Assembly: GCF_001957135.1 (NCBI RefSeq)
Contig: NZ_MPHK01000011.1
Location: forward strand, 82,329 to 146,328
Length of the DNA: 64,000 nt
Direction of reading: 5' to 3'
Source: Shewanella sp. UCD-KL21
Lineage (GTDB): Bacteria; Pseudomonadota; Gammaproteobacteria; Enterobacterales; Shewanellaceae
Shown here: positions 16,931 to 27,900 of the stretch, piece after piece
Layout: every line of letters starts with the position of its first letter
Numbering within the stretch: position 1 is the stretch's first letter
Translations under genes and position numbers: made by a program
The notes under the pieces: generated by a model
Told to the model about the DNA's origin: nothing
Seen by the model: only the letters and a program-made list of their open reading frames with translations
The model's database searches: none

Positions 16931-18082
16931 TTACAGACCTGAGTCTGCTCGTAATATTTCAGCTTTATCAGTCGCTTCCCATGGGAATTCGTTACGGCCG
17001 AAGTGACCATATGCAGCAGTTTGTTGGTAAATTGGGCGAGCCAAATCCAACATCGCTGTTAAGCCGTAAGGGCGTAGTTCGAAGTGTTGACGAACTAACT
17101 TAATTAATACGTCTTCTGATACTTTACCGGTACCAAATGTTTCGATGCTAATTGAGGTAGGCTCTGCCACACCGATTGCATAAGAAACTTGGATTTCACA
17201 ACGATCTGCAAGACCTGCTGCAACGATGTTCTTCGCTACATAACGTGCTGCGTATGCTGCACTGCGGTCAACTTTTGATGGATCTTTACCTGAGAAAGCA
17301 CCACCACCATGACGCGCCATGCCGCCATAGGTATCAACGATAATTTTACGTCCGGTTAAACCACAGTCACCCACAGGGCCACCAATAACAAAACGGCCAG
17401 TTGGGTTGATGAAGTACTTAGTATCTTTGTTTAACCATTGTGATGGTAAAACTGGCTTAATGATGGTTTCCATTACGCCTTCGATTAAGTCTTCCTGACT
17501 AACATCTTCACGATGTTGAGTTGATAATACGATTGCATCGATACCAACAATTTTACCTTCATCATAAGCAAAGGTTACTTGGCTTTTAGCATCAGGGCGA
17601 AGCCAAGGTAAGGTGCCATCTTTACGTACTTCAGACTGACGCTTCACAAGTTTGTGAGCGTAAGTAATAGGAGCAGGCATTAATACGTCAGTTTCGTTGC
17701 TTGCATAACCAAACATTAAACCTTGGTCGCCAGCGCCTTGCTCTGCAGGATCGCTGCGGTCAACACCTTGGTTGATATCAGGAGACTGCTTACCAATAGC
17801 ATTTAAAATGGCACAAGAATCAGCATCAAAACCCATATCAGAATGGGTGTAACCAATCTCACGTACGGTTTTACGAGTGATTTCTTCGATATCAACCCAT
17901 GCAGAAGTTGTGACTTCACCACCGACTAATACCATGCCTGTTTTTACGTAAGTTTCACAAGCAACACGCGCTTTAGGGTCTTGCTCTAAAATTGCGTCTA
18001 ATACTGCATCAGAAATCTGATCAGCGATTTTATCTGGATGACCTTCTGAGACCGACTCAGAGGTGAACAAGTGGTTTGCCAT
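16931..18082 (-). CDS. metK: S-adenosylmethionine synthetase MetK
   Basis: The 383-residue enzyme makes S-adenosylmethionine from methionine and ATP. Clear landmarks are [20 protein letters not shown] (ATP/metal site, residues 6-25), the [12 protein letters not shown] signature (about 114-125), and [19 protein letters not shown] (P-loop-like methionine-adenosyltransferase motif). Length is exactly that of bacterial MetK. A MetJ-type operator lies about 35-60 bases upstream. In the Shewanella arrangement I know, tkt is the next gene on the opposite strand, but here a 10-kb block intervenes. Confidence 0.97.
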   Translation of the reverse strand: MANHLFTSESVSEGHPDKIADQISDAVLDAILEQDPKARVACETYVKTGMVLVGGEVTTSAWVDIEEITRKTVREIGYTHSDMGFDADSCAILNAIGKQSPDINQGVDRSDPAEQGAGDQGLMFGYASNETDVLMPAPITYAHKLVKRQSEVRKDGTLPWLRPDAKSQVTFAYDEGKIVGIDAIVLSTQHREDVSQEDLIEGVMETIIKPVLPSQWLNKDTKYFINPTGRFVIGGPVGDCGLTGRKIIVDTYGGMARHGGGAFSGKDPSKVDRSAAYAARYVAKNIVAAGLADRCEIQVSYAIGVAEPTSISIETFGTGKVSEDVLIKLVRQHFELRPYGLTAMLDLARPIYQQTAAYGHFGRNEFPWEATDKAEILRADSGL

Positions 18083-18117
18083 AATGGGAAATCTCGTCTT
18101 TTTGAATTTGAACGTGT

Positions 18118-18141
18118 AGAGGTATCTACATCTAGACGTCT
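18118..18141. promoter_or_regulatory. MetJ operator of metK
   Basis: Three adjacent 8-base met boxes can be read: AGAGGTAT (18118-18125), CTACATCT (18126-18133) and a perfect consensus AGACGTCT (18134-18141). MetJ with S-adenosylmethionine binds tandem AGACGTCT boxes cooperatively, so metK should be repressed by its product. Confidence 0.8.
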
Positions 18142-18868
18142 ATTTTAGTCGAATTTAAAAATGATAACACCCCCCAATACGATAATAAGTCAAAAATTGT
18201 GCAATGCCGCAAATAATTAAATTTAACCAAAAAGCTTGTTCAGAAATCAATAGTTATTATCGTTATGATTGTATTGATTTTATGTTGTTTTTTGTGGTGA
18301 TATTTTTGAAGGCTGTATGCTAAATTAAACAATTTATTTAGCCAGTGGATGTGGGCTTATCAATAAAGAATTTCCTAATGACTTACTAGAACTATGGTCA
18401 TTAAGCCTTGTATAAACCAGCCATGTTCCACTTTATGCTATTTATACAGAGTTTGACTTGCATTGAGTGAAGGTAAGCTCTGAATAAAAAATAGTCTGGT
18501 TAACCCTATGCATTTATTGAATAAAATCGGACAAGTAAGCTGTGTTTTAAATAATGCTGCTGTGCCTTTAGCGTTTCTCACTGGAAAAAGCACTAATATC
18601 AACACAAATCGCTTGTTAAATAAATGTAAACGCAATTGTTAGCTGGTACGCTATTTTGTATACTACCAAGGTATAACTAACAATATTTATGTATATAAAG
18701 TGACTGTTTACGTTTTGATACAAGTTGTAACGCTGGTTAATTCCTTTCTTAACAGTTGCTTAATTAATTTTGTATCAAACGGCTTGTATGTAGAATGGTT
18801 TTTATTTGATTTATATTTATGATGACTAGTGAAAATAATAATAATAACAAATTACTAGGTGAGACTTG
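18142..18868. other. Long AT-rich intergenic region with a split inverted repeat
   Basis: No gene is supported in this stretch; a 65-codon minus-strand frame inside it has no family or ribosome-binding site. Near the right end TTTGATACAA (18714-18723) is mirrored exactly by TTGTATCAAA (18770-18779) across 46 bases, about 100-150 bases before the regulator gene. This is a possible operator pair. An (AAT)4 run lies at about 18833-18847. Confidence 0.55.
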
Positions 18869-20956
18869 ATGGCATTACTTCAGTATCAAATAGGGCCGTG
18901 TACGTTAGATTGCAGCATAATGACCTTAAGCTGTGGTGATAAGACAATTAAGTTGTCGGCTAAAGTGTTTGAGTTGCTGAAACTGTTTATTGATAGTCCA
19001 GATCATATTGTCTCTCGCCAAACTGCAATTGATACCATCTGGGATGGTAATCAGGCTGTTGGTGAAAAAGGTTTCACTAATTCAGTATGGTTAATACGAA
19101 AATCCTTTAAAGATTTACATATTGAAGATGATTTACTGCTGACATTACCAAAGCTTGGTTACCAACTGGTGTTGCCGATTAAGCTTATTTTAGCGCCAGT
19201 TGAGCAGGGGGTTAGTCTTTCTGATATCTCGAACGAAAAGGCTGGCCGTACACATACTGTGTTGGCTGTGTTTGTGCTCGTATTTGTGATACTACTCGGT
19301 TATTCCGCTTATCAATTTATCAAATCCTTTACCCAGCCTGAAGCCGCAGCTGCTTTAGTGTCACCAATAAAAAGTAAAGTGACCAATTTTGAAGGGGTTG
19401 AAGAGCATATTGCCGTATCCAATGACGGCAAATACCTTGCGATGCAATGGCGTAATGGTCTGCAGCCGGGCAAAATTTATATTAAAGAGCTTAATAACAA
19501 TGACTCACCACTGAAATTAATTTCGTTTGTCGATAGTGAAGAGGCTTCTCCTGCCTGGTCCCCGTCCGATCAAAAACTGGCTTACGTGCGAGTTTTAGCC
19601 AGTGGTGTTTGCCAAGTAAGAGTAAGGCACTTACAAAATAATACTGATGAACTCGTGACAGAAGGGTGTTTTTATCTGCCATTTAAGCGGGTGCTAACTT
19701 GGTCAAGCACTGATGAAGATACGCTGATATTTGCCAAGCAACTTACTGATAGAGTTGCACTATTTTCATATTCTATGGCGACAAAGCAAAGCACACAATT
19801 AACTCTTCCTGGTAAAAATGAGGTGGACTTTTCGCCGCATCAATTAAGCAATAAGGATGAGTTTGCGTTTATTCGAGAGAAAAGCTCATCGCTTCAAATG
19901 AGCTTAATTTTAAAACGTGCTGACAACGAAACTATTGATTTAATAGCAAATAGTGTCAGTATTATTGACTATGACTTTAGTTATCAAAATGATAGCTTTT
20001 ATGTGAATCATATCGAAGGGTCAAATTTAGTGATATCTAAAATTGATCTGTTAGGTAATGTTCAGCATACCATTCCATTTACTGGTTTAATCAGTAGCGT
20101 CACTTATTCCGATGTAACCCAGACGCTATTTATTAGCGAGCATATTTCAAAAGAGTATATTGCTCAACTGAGTTATCAAAATCAAAAAGTACTGCGAAAA
20201 ATCTCTTCATCTTCACGAGACATGTATGCCCGTTATTCAAAAACGACTGGGGATATTTTATTTTTATCTAATCGTTCCAAACTGTGGTCGATTTGGAAAA
20301 ACAATCAGGTTAACAGCAAAAATCTGACGAGGAATATGGGTAATGCCGGTATTGCTAGTGTTTCACCAATTAGTGAAATGTTTGCTGTCAACATTAACCG
20401 AGATCAACAGCAAACACTCTATTTAGGTAATATTCAGTCAGAGTTATTTGAAAGTGTCGATATTGGCGAGCTTGCTGCTGATAATTTAAGTTGGTCAAAA
20501 GACGGTAAAGCCATCTATTTCAAAGGAACGAAAGACGACCGAAGTGGTATATACCGTTATTCCTTAGGGGGGAAACTAGAGCCGATTAAAATAGGCCAAG
20601 GTAATTACGCGGTAGAAGGTGAATCACCCGATGTGCTGTATATGTCACGCTTTAATCTAAATGGTATTTGGCGCTTTGACGCTAAGAATAATCAAAGTAC
20701 CCAAATTACCAGTCGTTTAGCTAAGTATGATTTCGGCTCATTTTTCTATGAAAATGGCTTTGTTTATTTTGTTGAGCGAACAAACCAACAAGATAAAGTT
20801 CAGCGTATCAATACCACGGGCGACGTTGAAACTGTGATGTCATTTCCCGCTAATACAATTCGTAAATTTTTTGGCTTATCCAGTGCCGATGAGCAGTCTT
20901 TATTGTTAACGCTTAAAGTCGCTAACGAGGCAGATGTTGCAAGTTACCAATTCTAA
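18869..20956 (+). CDS. CadC/ToxR-like membrane-bound regulator with periplasmic beta-propeller
   Basis: Residues 1-105 form an OmpR-type winged helix (IKLSAKVFELLKLFIDSPDHIVSRQT; VGEKGFTNSVWLIRKSF; LPKLGYQLV). A single membrane span lies at about 130-150 (VLAVFVLVFVILLGYSAY). The remaining 540 residues repeat TolB/PD40-type blades, for example ASPAWSPSDQKLAYVR, LSWSKDGKAIYFKG and GIYRYSLGGK. The layout is that of one-component regulators that sense the periplasm and bind DNA from the membrane. It is the first gene of the accessory block and lies 180 bases before the two subtilase genes on the same strand, so it probably controls them. The ATG at 18869 is preceded by AGGTGAG; a TTG three bases earlier is less likely. 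The signal it senses is unknown. Confidence 0.87.
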   Translation: MALLQYQIGPCTLDCSIMTLSCGDKTIKLSAKVFELLKLFIDSPDHIVSRQTAIDTIWDGNQAVGEKGFTNSVWLIRKSFKDLHIEDDLLLTLPKLGYQLVLPIKLILAPVEQGVSLSDISNEKAGRTHTVLAVFVLVFVILLGYSAYQFIKSFTQPEAAAALVSPIKSKVTNFEGVEEHIAVSNDGKYLAMQWRNGLQPGKIYIKELNNNDSPLKLISFVDSEEASPAWSPSDQKLAYVRVLASGVCQVRVRHLQNNTDELVTEGCFYLPFKRVLTWSSTDEDTLIFAKQLTDRVALFSYSMATKQSTQLTLPGKNEVDFSPHQLSNKDEFAFIREKSSSLQMSLILKRADNETIDLIANSVSIIDYDFSYQNDSFYVNHIEGSNLVISKIDLLGNVQHTIPFTGLISSVTYSDVTQTLFISEHISKEYIAQLSYQNQKVLRKISSSSRDMYARYSKTTGDILFLSNRSKLWSIWKNNQVNSKNLTRNMGNAGIASVSPISEMFAVNINRDQQQTLYLGNIQSELFESVDIGELAADNLSWSKDGKAIYFKGTKDDRSGIYRYSLGGKLEPIKIGQGNYAVEGESPDVLYMSRFNLNGIWRFDAKNNQSTQITSRLAKYDFGSFFYENGFVYFVERTNQQDKVQRINTTGDVETVMSFPANTIRKFFGLSSADEQSLLLTLKVANEADVASYQF

Positions 20957-21140
20957 AATTGCATGTAAGATCTTGTTTTTAAAAAATAAGATATTTAAAA
21001 GATATCCAGAAGAGATGCTGAGAGATAAAATGGAGTATTAAGTGAGCTAGCGTTTGTTGTGACTATGCTCTTTACACGTTACTAATTAGTTAGAGCCTTA
21101 TAAAAGGCCAAATAACACAAATTAACGTGAAGGAATGGAA

Positions 21141-24100
21141 ATGAAATTTAATAAATGTGTAGTCGCCGTGTGCGTCTCTGCAGCTATTTTGTCAGGAGCC
21201 GCTCAGGCCGCTGTTCAAAATGATGCAAAATCATCATATAGTCAAAATGTTGAGCGCGCTGCTTACACATTTTATTTAGAACATCCAACCACAGTAGCGA
21301 CTGGTTCTAGTAAGCAAATTCAACAGCAAATAAAGCAGTCTCAAGATTCCTTTATTCAAAGCCTTAATCAAATCGACAGTTCAGCCAAAGTGATTTTTAA
21401 TTCTAGCCTGTTGGCTAACTTGGTTACTGTTGAAATTGATCCGCAATATTTACCATCAATGCGTGCTTTAGCTAATGTCACTAACGTATTTAAAGAAGAG
21501 CGTCTTAGCCCTGTTGCGGCAGAGCATAACTTTGCAGTAAACAACGCTCAATTGAATACAGCAACAGTCGCGGCGGATGCAGAAGAAGAAATAACAATGC
21601 TAACGCCATATACAGGCAGTGAGACTGCCGGTACGGGTGTAAGCGTGGCCATTATTTCAACAGGTATCGATTATACTTTAGCTGAGTTCGGTGGTTCAGG
21701 TGTTTATGGTGATGCTAGCGATGCTGAAGTACCGCCAGAAGCGGGCAGTTACCTAGAAGCAATGTCATATGGCGCAATTGAATATGCCGGTTTTCCAACT
21801 GAAGTGGTTGCCGGTGGTTGGGATTTAGCCAGCGAAAACTTTGGTATAGATGCCAACCCTATCGATCAAAATTTATCTTATGAAAGCTGGAATGGCTGGG
21901 TTTATCCAACGGGTATGGGAACTGAGCTTGCCAGTATTGTTCATCAATTAGCCCCTGCTGCAAAATTACATGCCTATAAAGTTTATAACGTTTCTGGTGC
22001 CACTTGGGACCCGAGCTATATTTCTGGTCGAGGCCCTACCGCAGCTACGGTCATCCAGGCGCTAGAGCATATTCTTGATCCTAACCAAGATGGCGATATG
22101 TCTGATCATTTAGATATCGCATTAATGGATGCAGGTGGAGCTGCGGCTTTTTATGATATTGACGGTAATGCCAGTGTCGGCTTAATGCAGTTAATGATAA
22201 CTCGCGCAGCAGCTCAAGGCTTAACGGTTGTTTCACACTCTGGTAATTTAGCTGAATACTCGTTAAATGGTATGGCAGAAACCAAACACCGCAGCTGGTT
22301 AGCTTACGATAGTAGCCCTACAGCTGTGATTACAGTTGGTGCTGTGGAACGTGGTGATGACGATACATTAGTTGTACCATCATGGGCGCCAATGGGGCCC
22401 GTTCGCGGCTCACAAGCACTTAAACCTGAGTTAGTGACTTATACTGACAATCAGCCAGTGGTATTGATTTCAAATGAGGATGCTGACGCCGCTAGAGTTG
22501 GGTCTCGTTCTGGTGCACTTGCAGGCGCTGCACGTATTGCTGCAGCAGCAGCTGTTGTAAAAAGTCATCACTCGTCATTTGGCCCTGTAGAGATTAAAGC
22601 GATATTAGCTAATACAGCAGTAAATAATGGCATTTTACGTACAGATGGAATGACAGCTGCTGAGATTTTATCGGTAGGTCACGGCGTTGAAAGTGTCGAA
22701 GATGCAGTCGCATCACCATTGGTTATGTGGGAAGCGGATAGTAGCCAACCCTATATTCAATTTGGCATGCACGAAGTTGCTGACAGTAAAACTATCCATA
22801 AAAACCTCGTCATTAAAAACGTATCAGATAGTGCACAAACTTACTCAGTCAGCTACCAACCTACAGGTGAAAAACCGGCTCATGATGCACTAATGGTTAC
22901 TCTACCTGAGTCAGTTAGTATTCCTGCAAACTCAAGTATTGTTGTGCCAGTAACTTTATTCATTGATGGCACAAAATTGCCACAATGGCCATTAATGATG
23001 ACGGCAGATCATACCGATGCGAATTTAACTCTGACTGAATTAAATGGCTTTATCACGCTGGCATCAGAAGGTAAACCTGAGCTTAATTTAGGCTGGATGG
23101 TTAAAGCCCGCAATAATACCACTGTAACTAAAAGACCAAATGCGACTGAGTTTCCTGAGTATTTAGGCTGGAACCCTGACACGTATGAAACTGAATATAA
23201 CCATCTTGAGTGGGCCCTAAATCATTACCCAGATCTAAACGGTTACTCTGATTATCAGAGTTTTGTCGCTTCATTTGTCAATCATTCCAATACCCCAACG
23301 ACACTTCAAGCATTCCCATTGTTGATTGATAACCCGACAGAGACAGAAGAACAAGCAGAGTTAAAGGGTCATAAAATTCGTGCTGTTGGTGGGGCTTTTT
23401 TTGATGATGCGATGTGTAGCGTTACAGGTAAAAAGTTAAGCATTGCAGTTAATTTTTTCCAACCTGCACAAATGAGCTTAGCAAATTATATCGATAAAGT
23501 GGGTGATAGATTATTCTTTTATGACTTATTTCATGAACAAGCGGTGTTAGATAACGGTTGGAATGAATCATTCACAGGTGCCAATATCTGGGATGAAGCT
23601 GAGATGATTAACCAGCCATTTGTGAGCTTAAATGATGCAGGCCAACCAACAACATATTTTATTGATTATAACCAAGCGTATGACTGGCAAAACCCTGCAG
23701 CTCGACTAACTGAATCTAGTTTACCGACTTATTTCACCAATAATGGTCGTAATGTCGTGTCACAAATCTGTGTAGAAGATTTATTTCATCATGAGTTAGA
23801 TAGTGTTGAAGATTTCGATCAAAACCTAGGTTTTCATATTGAAACTGACCGTGACTCAGGTAATGACTATGCAGCACCGATTGCCCAGTTTAACCCTGTA
23901 AGAGGCGGCACTTATAGTGTTGATTCATCTTGTTATTTTGATGAGTGGGCAGGCCAAGAGGTGTGTTCTGACACTGTCTTTGATCGCTCAGTTAAAGTCG
24001 GTTTTGCTGTTAAAGGTGAAGAAGATGATTTAACGACGATGGATTTTGCTCAAACCTTGACGGTTGAGCCTGGACAAGAAGTCTATATTGCCTCAGCTGG

Positions 24101-24914
24101 TAGAAGTGAAATGGCTGGTGTCGGTGGCCCTGAAGCACCTAAAGGCTTCTTGGTTATGAGTACTAATGATGATTACTTTGAAATTGGTTACAACTCATAT
24201 GCTGATGGTGATGGTGCCATTGTCGCTAAAGTTAAAGAAAATCAATCGTTCGCAATTGATGAGACTGCAGAGGTGAACAGCATCGTCGGTACCATCGAAC
24301 TTGATACGGCGGGTTTCTTTGCATACGGCCCTACAGACTTTGAAGCGTTTGAATTACATATCGTTAACTCATTACCGGGTAGCCCTTTTGCGATAAATCA
24401 ACAAACCCATGAGCTTTATGTGGCTAACCCTGAAGCTTTAGATTTTGAAAACACCACTAGCTACGACGTTAAAGTTGTGACTCAAAAAGGTCAATCAGTT
24501 GGTGAAACAACGGTGATTAACGTTAGCGTTAATAACATTAATGATATGGCACCAATGTTGGACCAGGCGGTAGCTGCGCAACTATCTGTACCTACTATGG
24601 TATTCAAAAAAGGTGAGGCTGGTACGTTTGGTATTGATATTTCAGGTTTATTTATTGAGCCTGAAGGGGATGTATTGAGCTACTCTGTAGAAGGTAGCGG
24701 CTTTAAATCACTTTCTATCGATGGCATGAGTGTTACAGGTGAACTTGAAGAGGAAGGTTCTTATCAATTAACCGTGATTGCTTCAGATGGTATCCATGAA
24801 GAAAGTCATAGTATGACGGTTGAATCTGAGTTTGAAGCTAAAAGTTCAGGCGGCAGCTTAGGTTGGTTATCACTGTTGTTAGGTGGTTTGGTTGCGATTC
24901 GTCGTCGTCCATAA
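21141..24914 (+). CDS. Secreted subtilase (S8)-fold protein, probable pseudoprotease, GlyGly-CTERM
   Basis: The 1257-residue product has a Sec signal (MKFNKCVVAVCVSAAILSGAAQA). It then has a propeptide-like region and a subtilase fold from about 165. The catalytic motifs are altered. The Asp site reads VAIISTGIDY (Ser173 where Asp is expected), and the His site reads PTGMGTELAS instead of xGHGTHVA (Met259). The Ser site reads SRSGALAGAAR without GTSMAxP. The oxyanion Asn in SHSGN (Asn369) remains. Beyond 520 come beta-rich regions, then a cadherin-like repeat, and a C-terminal SSGG, hydrophobic helix and RRRP, the GlyGly-CTERM signal for rhombosortase-linked export. The ATG at 21141 is chosen because GAAGGA lies six bases upstream; an ATG at 21135 touches it. 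It forms a pair with the intact protease next door. Confidence 0.85.
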   Translation: MKFNKCVVAVCVSAAILSGAAQAAVQNDAKSSYSQNVERAAYTFYLEHPTTVATGSSKQIQQQIKQSQDSFIQSLNQIDSSAKVIFNSSLLANLVTVEIDPQYLPSMRALANVTNVFKEERLSPVAAEHNFAVNNAQLNTATVAADAEEEITMLTPYTGSETAGTGVSVAIISTGIDYTLAEFGGSGVYGDASDAEVPPEAGSYLEAMSYGAIEYAGFPTEVVAGGWDLASENFGIDANPIDQNLSYESWNGWVYPTGMGTELASIVHQLAPAAKLHAYKVYNVSGATWDPSYISGRGPTAATVIQALEHILDPNQDGDMSDHLDIALMDAGGAAAFYDIDGNASVGLMQLMITRAAAQGLTVVSHSGNLAEYSLNGMAETKHRSWLAYDSSPTAVITVGAVERGDDDTLVVPSWAPMGPVRGSQALKPELVTYTDNQPVVLISNEDADAARVGSRSGALAGAARIAAAAAVVKSHHSSFGPVEIKAILANTAVNNGILRTDGMTAAEILSVGHGVESVEDAVASPLVMWEADSSQPYIQFGMHEVADSKTIHKNLVIKNVSDSAQTYSVSYQPTGEKPAHDALMVTLPESVSIPANSSIVVPVTLFIDGTKLPQWPLMMTADHTDANLTLTELNGFITLASEGKPELNLGWMVKARNNTTVTKRPNATEFPEYLGWNPDTYETEYNHLEWALNHYPDLNGYSDYQSFVASFVNHSNTPTTLQAFPLLIDNPTETEEQAELKGHKIRAVGGAFFDDAMCSVTGKKLSIAVNFFQPAQMSLANYIDKVGDRLFFYDLFHEQAVLDNGWNESFTGANIWDEAEMINQPFVSLNDAGQPTTYFIDYNQAYDWQNPAARLTESSLPTYFTNNGRNVVSQICVEDLFHHELDSVEDFDQNLGFHIETDRDSGNDYAAPIAQFNPVRGGTYSVDSSCYFDEWAGQEVCSDTVFDRSVKVGFAVKGEEDDLTTMDFAQTLTVEPGQEVYIASAGRSEMAGVGGPEAPKGFLVMSTNDDYFEIGYNSYADGDGAIVAKVKENQSFAIDETAEVNSIVGTIELDTAGFFAYGPTDFEAFELHIVNSLPGSPFAINQQTHELYVANPEALDFENTTSYDVKVVTQKGQSVGETTVINVSVNNINDMAPMLDQAVAAQLSVPTMVFKKGEAGTFGIDISGLFIEPEGDVLSYSVEGSGFKSLSIDGMSVTGELEEEGSYQLTVIASDGIHEESHSMTVESEFEAKSSGGSLGWLSLLLGGLVAIRRRP

Positions 24915-24922
24915 GTGTTAAT

Positions 24923-24953
24923 GGGAAAACCCTTACTGGGTTTTCCCTTTTTT
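24923..24953 (+). terminator. Terminator between the two subtilase genes
   Basis: GGGAAAACCC (24923-24932) pairs perfectly with GGGTTTTCCC (24938-24947), followed by six Ts. Only 19 bases separate it from the next ATG, so the second gene is expressed either by read-through or from a promoter inside the first gene. Confidence 0.92.
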
Positions 24954-24972
24954 ATATAAATAGGAAAATCAA

Positions 24973-27900
24973 ATGAAATTAAGTCGTATCAGTTTGGTTC
25001 TCGGTTTCACCGCAGCGACCATGGTCAACTCAGGTTTTGCTGCTAGTGATGATGTAAAACAGATCAATTCTGTCATTCCGGGTCAAGAAAAATTACAACA
25101 AGTCCGCGGTGATAAAACTCGTTCAGATCAACTTTACTTTGTACGTTTTAAAGATAGTCCTGTCGCCAGTTATCAAGGCGATATTATGGGCTATAGTGCT
25201 ACCAACATTCAGGCATCTAACCAAAAAAATAAAACAGCCAAAGGTGTGTTGGATTTAAACTCTAGAGTCAGTATTAATTACGGCCAATACCTTGAACAAC
25301 AGCAAGCTACAATTACCCAAAATTTAAGCGCTAAAGTCAGACGTACTTTAACGCCAAAACATCAGTACCAAGTATTATTGAATGCAATTGCTGTCGAGCT
25401 GACAGCTGCTGAAGCAGCCGTTATTGCACAAGATAACGATGTTGAAAATGTTGAAAAAATTGGTTTGCACCAATTACATACTTCATCAGGCCCTGCATTT
25501 ATTGGTGCGAAACAAATCTGGGATGGCTCAGCCTCGGGTGTTGGCACGCAAGGTGAAGGGGTTGTTGTCGGTATTATTGATACTGGTATTAATGCGACTC
25601 ACCCGTCATTTGCAGCCCAAGGTGTTGATGGTTATCAACATATCAATCCATTAGGTGAAAATAATTATTTGGGTGATTGTCAAGATTACCCTAAATACTG
25701 TAATGATAAGCTCATCGGTATTGTTAGTTACCCTGAAATTGTCGATTCTCGTTCAGCCATCATTGATGACAATTATGATGATATCGAAGATAAAGTTAAA
25801 GTAGGTTATGACTTTAATGGTCATGGCTCCCATGTTGCTTCAACTGCAGCAGGTAATATTTTACATGATGTAAATTATTACCTAAGTGTGACAGATGAAC
25901 AAGGCGTGATAACTGGTCAAAGCGGTTATGTTTTCGATGATATTAGTGGTGTCGCGCCCCATGCGAATATTGTTTCATACCAAGTATGTGATGATTATGG
26001 TTGCTACCCAGAATTAACAGTTTTGGCACTTGAACATGCAATTGCCAATGGCGTTAACGTGATTAATTACTCTGTGGGCGGTTCAGCTCGTGATCCATGG
26101 ACATCTGAAGATTCTCTGGCATTTTTAAATGCCCGTGATGCAGGTATCCATGTGGCAACATCTGCCGGTAATAGTGGCCCAGATGCACAAACTGTGGGCT
26201 CACCTGGTAACTCACCTTGGATAACCACAGTTGCGGCTTATACGCACGACAGAAGTTTTACAGCTAAAGAATTAACAGGTTTTATTGGTGGCGAGTCAAC
26301 TCCTGCTGCGTTAACCGGTAAAGGTGCTACACAGGAATACACTGGTGAGGTAGTGTTAGCAGAAGATTTTGGCGATGCATTATGTTTAGAGCCATTTGAA
26401 GCGGGTACCTTTGATGGTGAAATTGTTATCTGTGAACGTGGTGATATTGCGCGAGTGCGTAAAGGGCTTAACGTTCAGTTAGGCGGCGCTGGTGGTTTGA
26501 TTTTGATTAATACCGACGTTGATGCCAACTCTACCAATGCTGATAACCATCTTATCCCTGCCATACATTTGGATATGGATAACGGTCAAACTCTCGTTGA
26601 TTGGTTAGCAACAGGTAGCGATCATCAAGTGACGATTACCGCGTCATCAATGGTTCAAGATCCTGCTGCGGGTGATATTGCTGGTAGCTTTACTTCTCGT
26701 GGGCCTAACTTGCCATATCCCAATATCTTTGCCCCTGATATTGCAGCCCCTGGTGTAGATATTTATGCCGCTAATGCTGAAGATATGCCATATGCTGAAG
26801 AAGGCGGACATATTCCTTACACCACCATGTCGGGAACTTCAATGTCTAGTCCCCATGTTGCTGGTGCATTAGCGCTACTAAAAGCGACTCATCCTGACTG
26901 GACACCAGCACAGGCTCAGTCAGCAATGATGTCAACTGCCCATCAGGTGACCTATAAAGATGATGATTTTGATGGGGTTACTGAACGCTCTGATTTCTTT
27001 GATCAAGGCGCCGGTAGTTTACGCATTAATGATGCCGTTAATGCAGGCCTGTTACTTGATATTACTAAGCAAGATTATTTAGATGCTTCACCGACTGAAG
27101 ATGGCGACCCAAGTACCCTTAACTCAACATCTATGGTGCAAAATTTATGTATTTCATTTTGTAGTTGGACTCGAACTGTAACGGCGACCCAAGCCAGCAG
27201 TTGGACTGCAGCGCCTGAATACTTAAATGATGGCTTTAGCTTAGAAGTCTCGCCAGCAACGTTTAGCTTACAAGCAGGTGGCTCTCAAGAGATAACCATC
27301 ACTGCTCGAGCAAATGAAAATCTTGCCGATGAATGGGTTCATGGTTATGTAAACTTAATCAACAGTGATGCCAGCATGAGTGATACTCATCTGCAGGCAA
27401 CTATTGGCTTTAAAGCTGGTGAAGTGATAGCGGAAGTCTCAGCTAAAATCAACAATGTTGAAAACCAAGTCGTCATTGAAGATATCACCAGTTCAGGGAG
27501 TACCGAGCTGCAGGTTAAAGGGTTTGGTCTTTATAAGTCACAACTGTTTGAAGGCTCTGCAATTGGTTCATCAAATGATGCTGAACGAAATGCCCCTTGG
27601 ATGCATCAGCATACTATCCATACTATCGCGACAACCGTTAAACCTTATACTAAGCGCTTAGTGGTTGAAATTATTGACTCAAGCTCACCTGATATGGATT
27701 TATTTGTTGGTGTTGATGAGGATGGTAATGGTATTCCTAGTGCCTTAGAGGTGTTTTATTCTCTGGCCTGTATCAGTGGTAATGAAGACTCAAATGAGCG
27801 TTGTTTGATTGAAACGCCACCTACAGGTAACTATTGGATATTTGCTCATAATTATCGTGGCACAGTTGAAGATGAAGCTGATGATGTCACTATTCGATTA

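Noticed and set aside
18438..18635. 65-codon minus-strand frame between metK and the regulator
   Set aside because: No ribosome-binding site, no recognisable motif and no partner; treated as intergenic.
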